From: Bacillota bacterium
GTDB taxonomy: Bacteria; Bacillota; Clostridia; Oscillospirales; Ethanoligenentaceae
Reading direction: 5' to 3'
NCBI GenBank assembly: GCA_023391835.1
Contig: JAEWAE010000021.1
Span: 1-63,277, forward strand
Length of the DNA: 63,277 bases
The notes below the pieces were generated by a model. The model saw only the letters and a list, made by a program, of their open reading frames with translations. It was not told the DNA's origin and searched no databases. Below are positions 33,678 to 41,707 of the stretch, in pieces. Position 1 is the first letter of the stretch; each line of letters opens with the position of its first letter. The translations under genes were made by a program, and so were the position numbers.

Positions 33678-34931
33678 ATGACAAAGACGGAAGAACGATT
33701 CGCGTTGGCGAAAGAGCAGTACGCATCCCTGGGTGTGGATGTGGAAAAGGCGATGGCCGCGGCGGACGCGGTGCCGGTGTCGCTCCATTGCTGGCAGGCC
33801 GATGATGTGGGCGGCTTCGAGGGGCAGGGCGAGCTGACCGGCGGCATTCAGGCCACGGGCAATTACCCTGGCAAGGCCCGTACACCGGACGAGGTCCGCT
33901 CCGACCTGGAAGAGGCCCTTTCGCTTATCCCGGGCACCTCTAAGATCAACCTGCACGCCAGCTATCTGGTCACCGGCGGGCGGAAAGTCGACCGCGACGC
34001 CATCGAGCCGGAGGATTTTTCCTACTGGGCCGACTGGGCGTGCGAAAAGGGCATCGGTCTGGATTTCAACCCCACCTTCTTTTCCCATGAAAAGAGCGGG
34101 AGCGGCACCCTCAGCAGCGCCGATCCCGCCATCCGGGAATTTTGGGTCGCGCACGGCATCCGCAGCCGCCGGGTGGGCGAATACTTCGGCCGCCGCACGG
34201 GCAAGACCTGCGTGACGAATATCTGGATTCCCGACGGGGCGAAGGAAATCCCCGTCGACACCACGGCCCCGCGGATGCGGCTTATCGACAGCCTCGATAC
34301 GATTCTGAAAGAAAAAAGCGACCCGAAGTATAACGTCGACGCCGCGGAATCCAAGCTTTTCGGCATCGGCATGGAAGCATACACCGTTGGCTCTCACGAG
34401 TTTTACATGGGCTACTGCCTGAGCCGGGGCATTGTGCCCACGCTGGATGCCGGCCATTTTCACCCCACCGAAGTGATTTCGAGCAAAATCACGGCGCTGC
34501 TGTGCTTTGCGCCGAAGCTGCTTCTGCACGTCAGCCGCCCTGTGCGGTGGGACAGCGACCACGTCGTGCTTTTTGACGACGAGCTGCGGCAGATTATGCG
34601 CGAAGTCGTACGTGCCGATGCGGCGGAGCGGGTCTATCTCGCCACCGATTATTTTGACGCCTCCATCAACCGGGTGGCGGCGCTGGCCATCGGCGCCCGC
34701 AACACCCGCAAGGCTCTGCTGGCGGCCTACCTCGAGCCCACGGCCGAGCTGCGCCGCATGGAGCAGGCCGGCGACCGTACCGGCGTCCTCGCCCTGTCAC
34801 AGGCAGCCCTTACCCTCCCGCTCGGCGCGGTGTGGGAAGAGTACTGCCAGACCCGCGGCGTGCCTGCCGGCATCGACTGCCTGGGCGAAGTGCGCCGTTA
34901 TGAGCGGGAAGTGCTCGCCAAACGGTCATAA
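33678..34931 (+). CDS. rhaA: L-rhamnose isomerase
   Basis: 417 residues, the normal RhaA length. It converts L-rhamnose to L-rhamnulose. Family-typical stretches are SLHCWQADDVGGFE at the N-terminus, LDFNPTFFSHEKS, the metal-binding region VPTLDAGHFHPTE and HVSRPVRWDSDHVV. The ATG follows GGGGACGGAAC. rhaB and rhaD are not in the window, so the pathway is completed elsewhere or the enzyme serves other aldoses. It is transcribed divergently from an AraC regulator. Confidence 0.95.
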   Translation: MTKTEERFALAKEQYASLGVDVEKAMAAADAVPVSLHCWQADDVGGFEGQGELTGGIQATGNYPGKARTPDEVRSDLEEALSLIPGTSKINLHASYLVTGGRKVDRDAIEPEDFSYWADWACEKGIGLDFNPTFFSHEKSGSGTLSSADPAIREFWVAHGIRSRRVGEYFGRRTGKTCVTNIWIPDGAKEIPVDTTAPRMRLIDSLDTILKEKSDPKYNVDAAESKLFGIGMEAYTVGSHEFYMGYCLSRGIVPTLDAGHFHPTEVISSKITALLCFAPKLLLHVSRPVRWDSDHVVLFDDELRQIMREVVRADAAERVYLATDYFDASINRVAALAIGARNTRKALLAAYLEPTAELRRMEQAGDRTGVLALSQAALTLPLGAVWEEYCQTRGVPAGIDCLGEVRRYEREVLAKRS

Positions 34932-35016
34932 AATCGCGAAAAAATTGCCATTCATATCGCCCGGCCCGACGCATACAATAGGACTGCGCTTCGAAAGAGG
35001 CGCGGATACCGAATCT

Positions 35017-35054
35017 CACATTCCGCCGATGGGATTTGACCCGTCGGGGAATGA
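35017..35054. other. Inverted repeat in the SASP leader
   Basis: CATTCCGCCGATGGG pairs with CCCGTCGGGGAATG with two mismatches, immediately upstream of the SASP gene. No U-tract follows, so it is not a simple terminator. It may stabilise the spore mRNA. Confidence 0.45.
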
Positions 35055-35092
35055 TCAATGTTTCGGAATTGTCCGGCGGGGAGGTCTGAATC

Positions 35093-35266
35093 ATGCCCAA
35101 GAGCTCGATGATGAGCGACCAGCTCAAATTTGAGATTGCCAAGGAACTCGGCGTGGACGACAAGGTATCGCGGGAGGGCTGGGGCGCTGTTTCCAGCCGT
35201 GACTGTGGAAATATTGTCAAAAAGGCGATCGAAATCGCGGAACGCAGTGTTCAGCATATGGAATGA
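35093..35266 (+). CDS. Alpha/beta-type small acid-soluble spore protein
   Basis: 57 residues: DQLKFEIAKELGV in the N-terminal half and GAVSSRDCGNIVKKAIEIAE in the C-terminal half. These match the two conserved alpha/beta SASP segments in a clostridial variant form. These proteins coat spore DNA and protect it from UV and heat; the germination protease cleaves near the first Glu motif. GGGGAGGTCTGAATC precedes the ATG. A CATACAATA element near 34971 resembles a forespore sigma-factor -10, weakly. It identifies the host as a spore-former, and cwlJ-gerQ lie next to it. Confidence 0.85.
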   Translation: MPKSSMMSDQLKFEIAKELGVDDKVSREGWGAVSSRDCGNIVKKAIEIAERSVQHME

Positions 35267-35274
35267 GGACCGAA

Positions 35275-35300
35275 AGCCCCGCGCCGAAAGGCGCGGGGCT
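35275..35300. terminator. Shared hairpin between SASP and gerQ
   Basis: AGCCCCGCGCC, GAAA, GGCGCGGGGCT: a perfect 11-bp stem with a stable tetraloop between convergent genes. There is no good U-tract on either strand. Confidence 0.55.
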
Positions 35301-35333
35301 CCTGCTGTCCGGGGGTATTGCCGGCCAGACGCT

Positions 35334-35861
35334 TCAGTAATACACATGCACGAATTTGATGGTGTAAAAGTCGCAGATGAGAATATCGTCCGTTTCCGTC
35401 TCGTTGATGATGATGTAGTTGGCGCCCACGCCCAGCAGCGTACCGGTGCGGTCCACCAGCGTGTTGGTGCCGATCAGGAAATCCACCGTCACCTTTTTGC
35501 CGATCTGGGTGCGCAGGAAGGCATTCATATACTGCAGGCTTTGGGTCGTCACCGGCATAGGCTGGTTGAGGGCCGTGATGGGCTGCAGATCCGCCGGCGT
35601 GAGGCTGGACGGGAGGACTCCTGGCTGCTGCAGAGCGCCGGCCGGCGGCACCATGAGCTGGCCCGACTGGGCCGCCTGCTGCCATGCGGCCTGCTGCTGT
35701 TGCCATGTGGGATTCTGGGGCTGGGCCGGCTGGGCCGCACGGGTGGTCTGCTGTGTGCCGGTGTAGCCCGTTGGGTCATAGCCGGTCGTTTGCTGGGGCC
35801 ATGCCGCCTGTCCCTGCTGCCCGCATCCGGGGCAGTTTTGGCCCGTTATGTAGTCGTTCAT
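35334..35861 (-). CDS. gerQ: Spore coat protein GerQ-like
   Basis: 175 residues. The N-terminal half is Gln/Pro/Gly-rich and disordered, with CPGCGQQG and many Gln runs, as in GerQ, a transglutaminase substrate of the coat. The C-terminal domain (QSLQYMNAFLRTQIGKKVTVDFLIGTN to FYTIKFVHVYY) matches GerQ's conserved end. It lies 19 bp downstream of a cwlJ-like gene, the same pairing as in Bacillus, where GerQ is needed to place CwlJ in the spore. Expression is expected in the mother cell. Confidence 0.85.
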   Translation of the reverse strand: MNDYITGQNCPGCGQQGQAAWPQQTTGYDPTGYTGTQQTTRAAQPAQPQNPTWQQQQAAWQQAAQSGQLMVPPAGALQQPGVLPSSLTPADLQPITALNQPMPVTTQSLQYMNAFLRTQIGKKVTVDFLIGTNTLVDRTGTLLGVGANYIIINETETDDILICDFYTIKFVHVYY

Positions 35862-35880
35862 TCAGACATCATCCTTTCGG

Positions 35881-36324
35881 TCAGGTCTGGGCATATTTCT
35901 GGGTGGGGATGTAAAAGCAGTGCCGATTGATGCGGTCCTGCACTACGCCGGTGCCGTTGCGGGGGAAAAAGGGGGGACACTGGGGATTGAAGGGGTTGAA
36001 ATACCACAGCGATTCCAGCAGGACACTGAGGTTGCCGCCGCTCATGGCCCAGTCGGCTATGTCGTAATGGATCTGCTCGGGGTTCATATTATATATGTTC
36101 TGAGAATTGTATTGGCCGCCCAGCGTTTCAGCCAGACAGTCGAACTGGCCGGGCTGGTTGATGATGCGGCGGATATCACCCTGGCCCACCCGCTGGTATT
36201 CCCCGTAGGGCACCCGGACTCGGTTCATCACCACCGAGGCCACTCCCCGCATGCCGGTGTCGCCCTCACCGCCGGCTTCGCACTGGATCAGACGCGCGAA
36301 AAGCTCTCTGTTTGTGAATGGCAA
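35881..36324 (-). CDS. cwlJ: Spore cortex-lytic cell-wall hydrolase CwlJ-like
   Basis: A 147-residue SleB/CwlJ-type hydrolase (Hydrolase_2). RELFARLIQCEAGGEGDTGMRG contains the catalytic Glu, followed by ASVVMNRV and a C-terminal ALWYFNP-like motif (SLWYFNPFNP). It degrades cortex peptidoglycan during germination. The TTG start at 36324 has AAGGTGAT close upstream; ATG at 36345 would add seven residues without a ribosome site. It is co-transcribed with gerQ. No signal peptide is present, as in Bacillus CwlJ. Confidence 0.88.
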   Translation of the reverse strand: MPFTNRELFARLIQCEAGGEGDTGMRGVASVVMNRVRVPYGEYQRVGQGDIRRIINQPGQFDCLAETLGGQYNSQNIYNMNPEQIHYDIADWAMSGGNLSVLLESLWYFNPFNPQCPPFFPRNGTGVVQDRINRHCFYIPTQKYAQT

Positions 36325-36504
36325 ATGGATCACCTTCGGTCGCATAGATTCGGAATGCTGCGGCAGCTCTCCCGTGCCGGAGCGCGTCGGGCCGACTTCG
36401 CCCGGCAAGGGCGGAGGTCGTTTCGCAGCCCGTGGGGATTGCCGCAACCACCCGGTTGTCATAAATTGGCTGTCATATCATTATAGCGGGCGGACAGGGG
36501 ATTG

Positions 36505-37461
36505 TTACCCCTGCGCCCGCCCCGCGGCCAGCGAAGCCGGGTCGCCGCATATCTCGATGCAGGCAAGGCCGCATGCGGCACGATAGCGGGCGACTCCCCC
36601 GTGCCCGGTGACGCACAGCTCCAGCAGTCCGGCAGTGCTTTCCCGCACCTGACGGCTCATGCCGGCGGCGGATGGCGCCGCGAGGGTGCCCTCCGCACCG
36701 GGGCGCAGGGTGACTTCCAGACTGCTGCCGGGGGAGGCCACCCGCAGTGTTGCCGCACCGCCCGGCAGTGAGCGCGCCGACACGACCCGTGCACCGGTGT
36801 AAGTGACCCATTTCCTCCACCCATCCCGTGTGCGCAGGAAGGCGATCACCCCGCGTACACAGGCTCGGCCCAGCGGCACGGTGGCCGCCGACAGCATGAA
36901 GGAAGCCCCGTCATCGAGAAATGCATGGCACCAGACATAGCTGTGGGGGAAGGCGCGCCCCCAGTCTTTTTCCACATACCCCCGGCCGCCGGTTATTTGC
37001 CGCGCGCCGTTTTCCCAGCGGAAAAAGCCGTCCGCCCGGCTGTCGGCCAGTACGACGCCGTGGCGGCACTCCACACGGGGCAGCAGCGCGAAGGGTCCCA
37101 TGACGCCCAGCGTGTAGCGCCGGGGGCAGTAGGGGACGGGGGAGGAAAAGCGGATCTCCGCCTGGATTTCCGGCGTGCAAAGGCGGTAGCCCTCGGCGGT
37201 GAAGACGCTGTCGCCCACATGCACCTCCAGCCGGTCGGCGGCACCGGTGAATGCTTCCACCGGGTAGCGCAGATACCGGGTGCCGAAACCGTCCAGCAGT
37301 TGGATAAAGCTGTGCGGGTCGTCCGGCTGGCGGCTGATGCCGGGGATGACGCAGAATATTTCCCCCTCCGCTGTCTGTGCCTTGTAATACCAGCCCTCGA
37401 AGCCGTCCCGCACGTCCTGCCAGACATCAGGCTGCAATCTCCGTCTCAGGGAATCCAGCAT
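36505..37461 (-). CDS. Tocopherol-cyclase-like family protein
   Basis: 318 residues beginning MLDSLRRRLQPDVWQ, after GAAGGAGGGCCGCTCC; the frame runs on upstream (to 37929) without a site. The order of GWYYKAQTAEG, RYTLGVMGPFALLP, GGRGYVEKDWGRAFPHSYVWCHAF and beta-strand-rich surroundings matches the tocopherol cyclase (VTE1-like) domain family. Bacterial members outside phototrophs have unknown substrates and make no tocopherol. There is no signal peptide. Possibly it handles a hydrophobic or lipid ligand. Confidence 0.75.
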   Translation of the reverse strand: MLDSLRRRLQPDVWQDVRDGFEGWYYKAQTAEGEIFCVIPGISRQPDDPHSFIQLLDGFGTRYLRYPVEAFTGAADRLEVHVGDSVFTAEGYRLCTPEIQAEIRFSSPVPYCPRRYTLGVMGPFALLPRVECRHGVVLADSRADGFFRWENGARQITGGRGYVEKDWGRAFPHSYVWCHAFLDDGASFMLSAATVPLGRACVRGVIAFLRTRDGWRKWVTYTGARVVSARSLPGGAATLRVASPGSSLEVTLRPGAEGTLAAPSAAGMSRQVRESTAGLLELCVTGHGGVARYRAACGLACIEICGDPASLAAGRAQG

Positions 37462-37603
37462 GGAGCGGCCCTCCTTCCGTTTCAGATCGTTTCCTCTGTT
37501 AGTATGGACGGCCGCCCGCCCCGGCATGAGCGGATATGCCGCCGCATACCGAAAAAATTTCCATCCGACGCCCAGAATCGACGCCGCGAGGGCAGTCCCC
37601 CCG

Positions 37604-37633
37604 TTGCGCGGACCCGTACACGCGGGGTATAAT
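37604..37633 (+). promoter_or_regulatory. Promoter of pckG
   Basis: TTGCGC, 18 bp, TATAAT, 30 bp before the ATG. Confidence 0.65.
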
Positions 37634-37662
37634 GGACGGAAAGGCGAAAAGGAGAAAGCGGT

Positions 37663-39420
37663 ATGACACGCAATGCTTTGGCAACCCAATGGATCGCCGA
37701 AATGAAATCCCTCGCCCGGCCGGAACATACGGTGTGGGTAACCGGCGAGGGGGCACAGCTCGACGCGCTGCGCCGTGAAGCCTGCGCGAGCGGGGAACTT
37801 ATCCGGCTCAACCCGCAGAAGCTGCCCGGGTGCTATCTGCACCGTTCGCATCCGAACGATGTGGCCCGCGTGGAGCAGCGCACGTTTATCTGCAGCCGTC
37901 GCCGGGCGGATGCGGGCCCCACCAACCACTGGATGGACCCGGAAGAGGCCTATGCGAAGCTGCGCGGGCTGTTTGCCGGCTCAATGAGGGGCCGCACCAT
38001 GTATGTCATCCCCTACTCGATGGGGCCGGTGGGCTCGCCGTTTGCCAAAACCGGCATCGAGCTGACCGACTCGATCTATGTGGTGCTGAGCATGTGCATC
38101 ATGACGCGCGTCGGGCAGCCGGTGCTCGACGCGCTGGGCGACGGCGGCGATTTCATGCGCGGCATGCATTCTACGGCTACTCTCGATGCGGAAAATCGCT
38201 ATATCTGCCATTTTCCGGAGGACAACACCGTATGGAGCATCAACTCGGGTTACGGCGGCAACGCGCTGCTCGGCAAAAAATGTTTCGCGCTGCGCATCGC
38301 CTCCTGCCTCGGGCGCCGGGAGGGGTGGATGGCGGAGCATATGCTCATCCTCGGCGTCGAAAATCCCTGGGGTGAAGTGAAATATATCTGTGCGGCCTTC
38401 CCGTCGGCATGCGGCAAGACCAATCTCGCTATGCTCATCCCGCCGGAAATTTATCGCCGGCGGGGTTATAAGGTGTGGACGGTGGGCGACGACATCGCGT
38501 GGCTGCGCCCCGGGCCGGACGGGCGCCTGTGGGCGCTTAACCCGGAAAACGGTTTTTTCGGCGTGGCGCCAGGCACCGGCGAGCGTTCCAACCCCAACGC
38601 GCTGCGCACGACGCAGCGGGATACCATTTTTACCAACGTGGTGCAGGATCTTGACGACGGCACCGTCTGGTGGGAGGGCCTCGACAGCCCCCCGCCGCTT
38701 CACGCCCTCGACTGGCGGGGCTTGGCGTGGGACCCTGCGTCGGGTGAAAAGGGAGCTCACCCCAACAGCCGCTTCACGGCGCCGGCCGCGAATTGCCCGA
38801 GCCTGAGCCGGGAATTTTATAATCCCATGGGTGTGCCGATCTCGGCCATCGTGTTCGGCGGGCGCCGGGCCAGGACGGCGCCGCTGGTCTATCAGTCGTT
38901 CGACTGGGTCCACGGCGTATTCGTGGGCTCGACCATGGCAAGCGAAACCACGGCGGCGGCCGCCGGCCGGGTGGGCGTGGTGCGGCGCGACCCCATGGCC
39001 ATGCTGCCGTTTTGCGGCTACCACATGGGCGATTACTGGCAGCACTGGCTCGACGTGGGCGCCGGGCTGAAAAAGCCGCCTCAAATTTTCCACGTCAATT
39101 GGTTTCGGACCGACAACGCGGGGCATTTTATATGGCCGGGCTTCGGCGACAACATGCGCGTGCTGATGTGGATTCTCGGCCGGTGCGGGGGCGATGCGCA
39201 GGCGGTGGCGACTCCGCTGGGCTATGAGCCCCGACCGGAGGATATCGACCGGGAGGGCCTCGATCTTTCCGTCGACACCATACGGGAGCTTCTTTCGGTG
39301 GATCGTGACCTGTGGCGGGCGGAAGTCGGAGACATCCGCAAATTTTACGCGACATTCGGCGGCCGCTTGCCTGCCGAGATGACCGGTGAGCTCGACGCAC
39401 TGGAAAAACGGCTGGATTAA
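37663..39420 (+). CDS. pckG: Phosphoenolpyruvate carboxykinase (GTP)
   Basis: A 585-residue GTP-type PEPCK interconverting oxaloacetate and PEP in the cytosol. FPSACGKTNLAML is the P-loop, IPYSMGPVGSPFAKTGIELTDS the substrate region, and WAL-NPENGFFGVAPGT the nucleotide-site segment. The start has AAAAGGAGAAAGCGGT upstream. In fermentative anaerobes it often runs in the PEP-carboxylating direction towards C4 acids. It is monocistronic and ends at a perfect terminator. Confidence 0.97.
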   Translation: MTRNALATQWIAEMKSLARPEHTVWVTGEGAQLDALRREACASGELIRLNPQKLPGCYLHRSHPNDVARVEQRTFICSRRRADAGPTNHWMDPEEAYAKLRGLFAGSMRGRTMYVIPYSMGPVGSPFAKTGIELTDSIYVVLSMCIMTRVGQPVLDALGDGGDFMRGMHSTATLDAENRYICHFPEDNTVWSINSGYGGNALLGKKCFALRIASCLGRREGWMAEHMLILGVENPWGEVKYICAAFPSACGKTNLAMLIPPEIYRRRGYKVWTVGDDIAWLRPGPDGRLWALNPENGFFGVAPGTGERSNPNALRTTQRDTIFTNVVQDLDDGTVWWEGLDSPPPLHALDWRGLAWDPASGEKGAHPNSRFTAPAANCPSLSREFYNPMGVPISAIVFGGRRARTAPLVYQSFDWVHGVFVGSTMASETTAAAAGRVGVVRRDPMAMLPFCGYHMGDYWQHWLDVGAGLKKPPQIFHVNWFRTDNAGHFIWPGFGDNMRVLMWILGRCGGDAQAVATPLGYEPRPEDIDREGLDLSVDTIRELLSVDRDLWRAEVGDIRKFYATFGGRLPAEMTGELDALEKRLD

Positions 39421-39446
39421 ACGATTGGGTTGAGCGGTGATATACC

Positions 39447-39485
39447 AAAAAGACTGCCGCAGCCTTATGGCTGCGGCAGTCTTTT
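39447..39485. terminator. Bidirectional terminator between pckG and araC
   Basis: AAAAAGACTGCCGCAGCC and GGCTGCGGCAGTCTTTTT: a perfect 18-bp stem with a TTAT loop and A/T runs on both sides. Confidence 0.95.
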
Positions 39486-39503
39486 TGCGGTTACGGCGGC
39501 GCG

Positions 39504-40364
39504 TTATGTCCCGGTGTGTTCCCCGGTGCGCATTTCGATGATGTTCTGCCGGTATTCCGACGGCGTCAGCCCCGCCCGCTTCTTGAATTGGCGGAAAAAG
39601 TATGAGGAATACTCGAAACCCACCGAATGGGCGATTTCTTCGAAATTGAGGTCGGTGTTGGCAATCAGCTCACACGCCTTGGAGGTACGGTAATGGATCA
39701 GATACTGCTGGGGGGAATAATCCGTGCTGATTTTGAAAAGCCGGAAAAGCTGGGAACGGTCCAGCCCCACATAGCGCGCGACCTCCTGCACCGACAGGCT
39801 CCGGGAATAGTTGCACTGGATGTACTGCTTGGCTTTTTCCACATAATAATCGGAGGGTACGGCGGTCTTTTCCTGGCTGCGGGCGGCATAATCCTCGATC
39901 AGACGCGACATCAGCAGATAGAAATGACCCAGCGCTTCGTACTCGATGCCGGCGGAGGTGCTGGTGGAACGGATGATGCCCTGCAGGCAGTCGACGACCG
40001 CACGATCCCGGTCGTAATGAAACACCGGATGGTCGGCCGACAGGTCGGCCGCATCCAGCAGCGCCTTGGCGCCCGGGCCGTAAAAGCCGATCCACAGATA
40101 TTCCCACGGGTCCTCCGTGTCGGCCCGGTAGCTGGTGCATACCGACGGGCAGATCAGGAAACCGTCGCCGGCTCCCAGCCGGCGGGTCACGCCGCCCGAG
40201 CGGAATTCCCCGCGCCCGCGGACTATGTAATGCATCAGGTAATGGTCACGCACCCCGCAGGCGCGGTGTCCGGACGGGCATTTCTGCCACCCGGCATAAT
40301 AAATGGATAAGTCGCCGGAAGTTTTTTCCTGGAAACAGACCGAATCCTGCTGTGTACAATGCAT
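39504..40364 (-). CDS. AraC-family transcriptional regulator
   Basis: 286 residues. An N-terminal cupin effector domain (HYIVRGRGEFRSGGVTRRLGAGDGFLICP) precedes two C-terminal HTH units (VQEVARYVGLDRSQLFRLFK and FEEIAHSVGFEYSSYFFRQFK). The layout resembles carbohydrate-responsive regulators of the MsmR/RafR kind. GGGGAGGACAAC precedes the ATG. It is convergent with pckG and no sugar operon lies beside it, so its targets are unknown. Confidence 0.9.
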   Translation of the reverse strand: MHCTQQDSVCFQEKTSGDLSIYYAGWQKCPSGHRACGVRDHYLMHYIVRGRGEFRSGGVTRRLGAGDGFLICPSVCTSYRADTEDPWEYLWIGFYGPGAKALLDAADLSADHPVFHYDRDRAVVDCLQGIIRSTSTSAGIEYEALGHFYLLMSRLIEDYAARSQEKTAVPSDYYVEKAKQYIQCNYSRSLSVQEVARYVGLDRSQLFRLFKISTDYSPQQYLIHYRTSKACELIANTDLNFEEIAHSVGFEYSSYFFRQFKKRAGLTPSEYRQNIIEMRTGEHTGT

Positions 40365-40461
40365 GTTGTCCTCCCCGCCGGAAAAGGCGGTTCTTGGGTC
40401 CCGACCGTATGCGGGTATGATACCCCATTATATCGGCTTGTGTGGGAAATACAACCCGTAA

Positions 40462-41373
40462 TCAGACTTTTTTCCCGGATGAAGGAAAATTTTCCGGATT
40501 GTCACTCTTGAAAAACAGGTGAATCATTCGCTGTGCGGCGACGGAAAGATACCGGTTTTTTGGCCAGACGACGGCCACGCCCGTGCGCAGGGAATTATCG
40601 TCCAGCCGCCTTGCATGCAGCCCGGGGCAGTGGGCCAGCCCAACGGTGGATTCGGGCACGATGGCGATGCCTAAGCCCTCTTCCGCCCAAACGAGCATCG
40701 AGCGGATGTCATCCCCCCGGCACACGACCAGCGGCTCCACCTTTGCCGCCTGACAGACATCGGCAAACAGGCTCTCGTACCGCCGGTGCAGGATCAGCGG
40801 GCAACCGCCCAGCTCTCCCAGCGGCATAGGCCCGCTGCCACTGAGCAGACCGCTTTGGGCCACGGCGGCCATAGGGTCGTCGCGGCCGTCACTCAGCGGC
40901 TTTATGTGCATGACGTCGTTGACAAACGGCGTGCGCACGATACCGATTTCCACCACCCCGCGTGCCAGCAGCTCGGCGACCCGATAGGTGTCGCCTTCCC
41001 AAACCTGAAATACGACGCGCGGGTATTGGCAGTGAAACCGCTGCATCATCTGCGGCAGCAGCGCGGCGCCGGAGGATGCCACCGTGCCGATGTTAAGCAC
41101 CCCGTGGAGCCCATCGTTGAGGTCGGTCAGCTCCCGGCGGATGGACTGCATCATTTCGACCACCTGCTCGGCGCGCTCGCGCAGCACGATTCCCGCCGGG
41201 GTGAGCACTACCCCGTGGCAGGTGCGGTTAAAAAGCCGCACCTGCAGCTCATCCTCCAGCAGCTGGATCTGCTGGCTCAGCGGCGGTTGGGCCATATGCA
41301 GCCGGGCGGCCGCCCGGGTGATCTGACCCTCCTTGGCCACCGTGAGGAAATAGTGTAGCTGGCGAATATCCAT
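40462..41373 (-). CDS. LysR-family transcriptional regulator
   Basis: 303 residues. An N-terminal winged HTH (MDIRQLHYFLTVAKEGQITRAA, then RLHMAQPPLSQQIQLLE) is typical of LTTRs; the C-terminal co-inducer domain begins near residue 90. It is divergent from a DMT-family transporter, which it probably controls, with the 334-bp intergenic region as operator. The ligand is unknown. Confidence 0.93.
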   Translation of the reverse strand: MDIRQLHYFLTVAKEGQITRAAARLHMAQPPLSQQIQLLEDELQVRLFNRTCHGVVLTPAGIVLRERAEQVVEMMQSIRRELTDLNDGLHGVLNIGTVASSGAALLPQMMQRFHCQYPRVVFQVWEGDTYRVAELLARGVVEIGIVRTPFVNDVMHIKPLSDGRDDPMAAVAQSGLLSGSGPMPLGELGGCPLILHRRYESLFADVCQAAKVEPLVVCRGDDIRSMLVWAEEGLGIAIVPESTVGLAHCPGLHARRLDDNSLRTGVAVVWPKNRYLSVAAQRMIHLFFKSDNPENFPSSGKKV

Positions 41374-41484
41374 TCCGGTCTGCCTTTCCGCCCCGGCGGG
41401 GGCCGTCTTGTCACGGATGCGGCGAAATATCTGCAGAATATCGTTAACATACGTATATCATATATCGTAATATTAATCAAATAT

Positions 41485-41513
41485 TTTTCATATGCCTGCC
41501 CGTGTGGTACAAT
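41485..41513 (+). promoter_or_regulatory. Promoter of the DMT transporter gene
   Basis: TTTTCA, 17 bp, TACAAT. It lies in the 334-bp lysR-DMT gap. An AT-rich stretch at 41440-41480 holds small palindromes (ATACGTAT, TAATATTA) that could bind the LysR protein. No gene is supported in the gap. Confidence 0.5.
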
Positions 41514-41707
41514 AGTCGGCAGAGATGGACGAACGGTCTGTATTACTGGCCGCCCGGCCCGCCGCTATGGCGAGGCCGGATTTGGTATGCCTGTGTTTTC
41601 CTTTTTTGGCTTGTTTGGGTGAATTGCTGCTTCCAAGTCTGGAAATGCCGGGTCACGTCGTTCGATCGTCGCGCAAACGGTCATTTCCAGATTGGGAGGC
41701 AGTCAGA

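Noticed and set aside
41525..41707. N-terminal extension of the DMT transporter
   Set aside because: The segment lies just after the predicted transcription start, has no ribosome site and would precede the first membrane helix with unrelated sequence.
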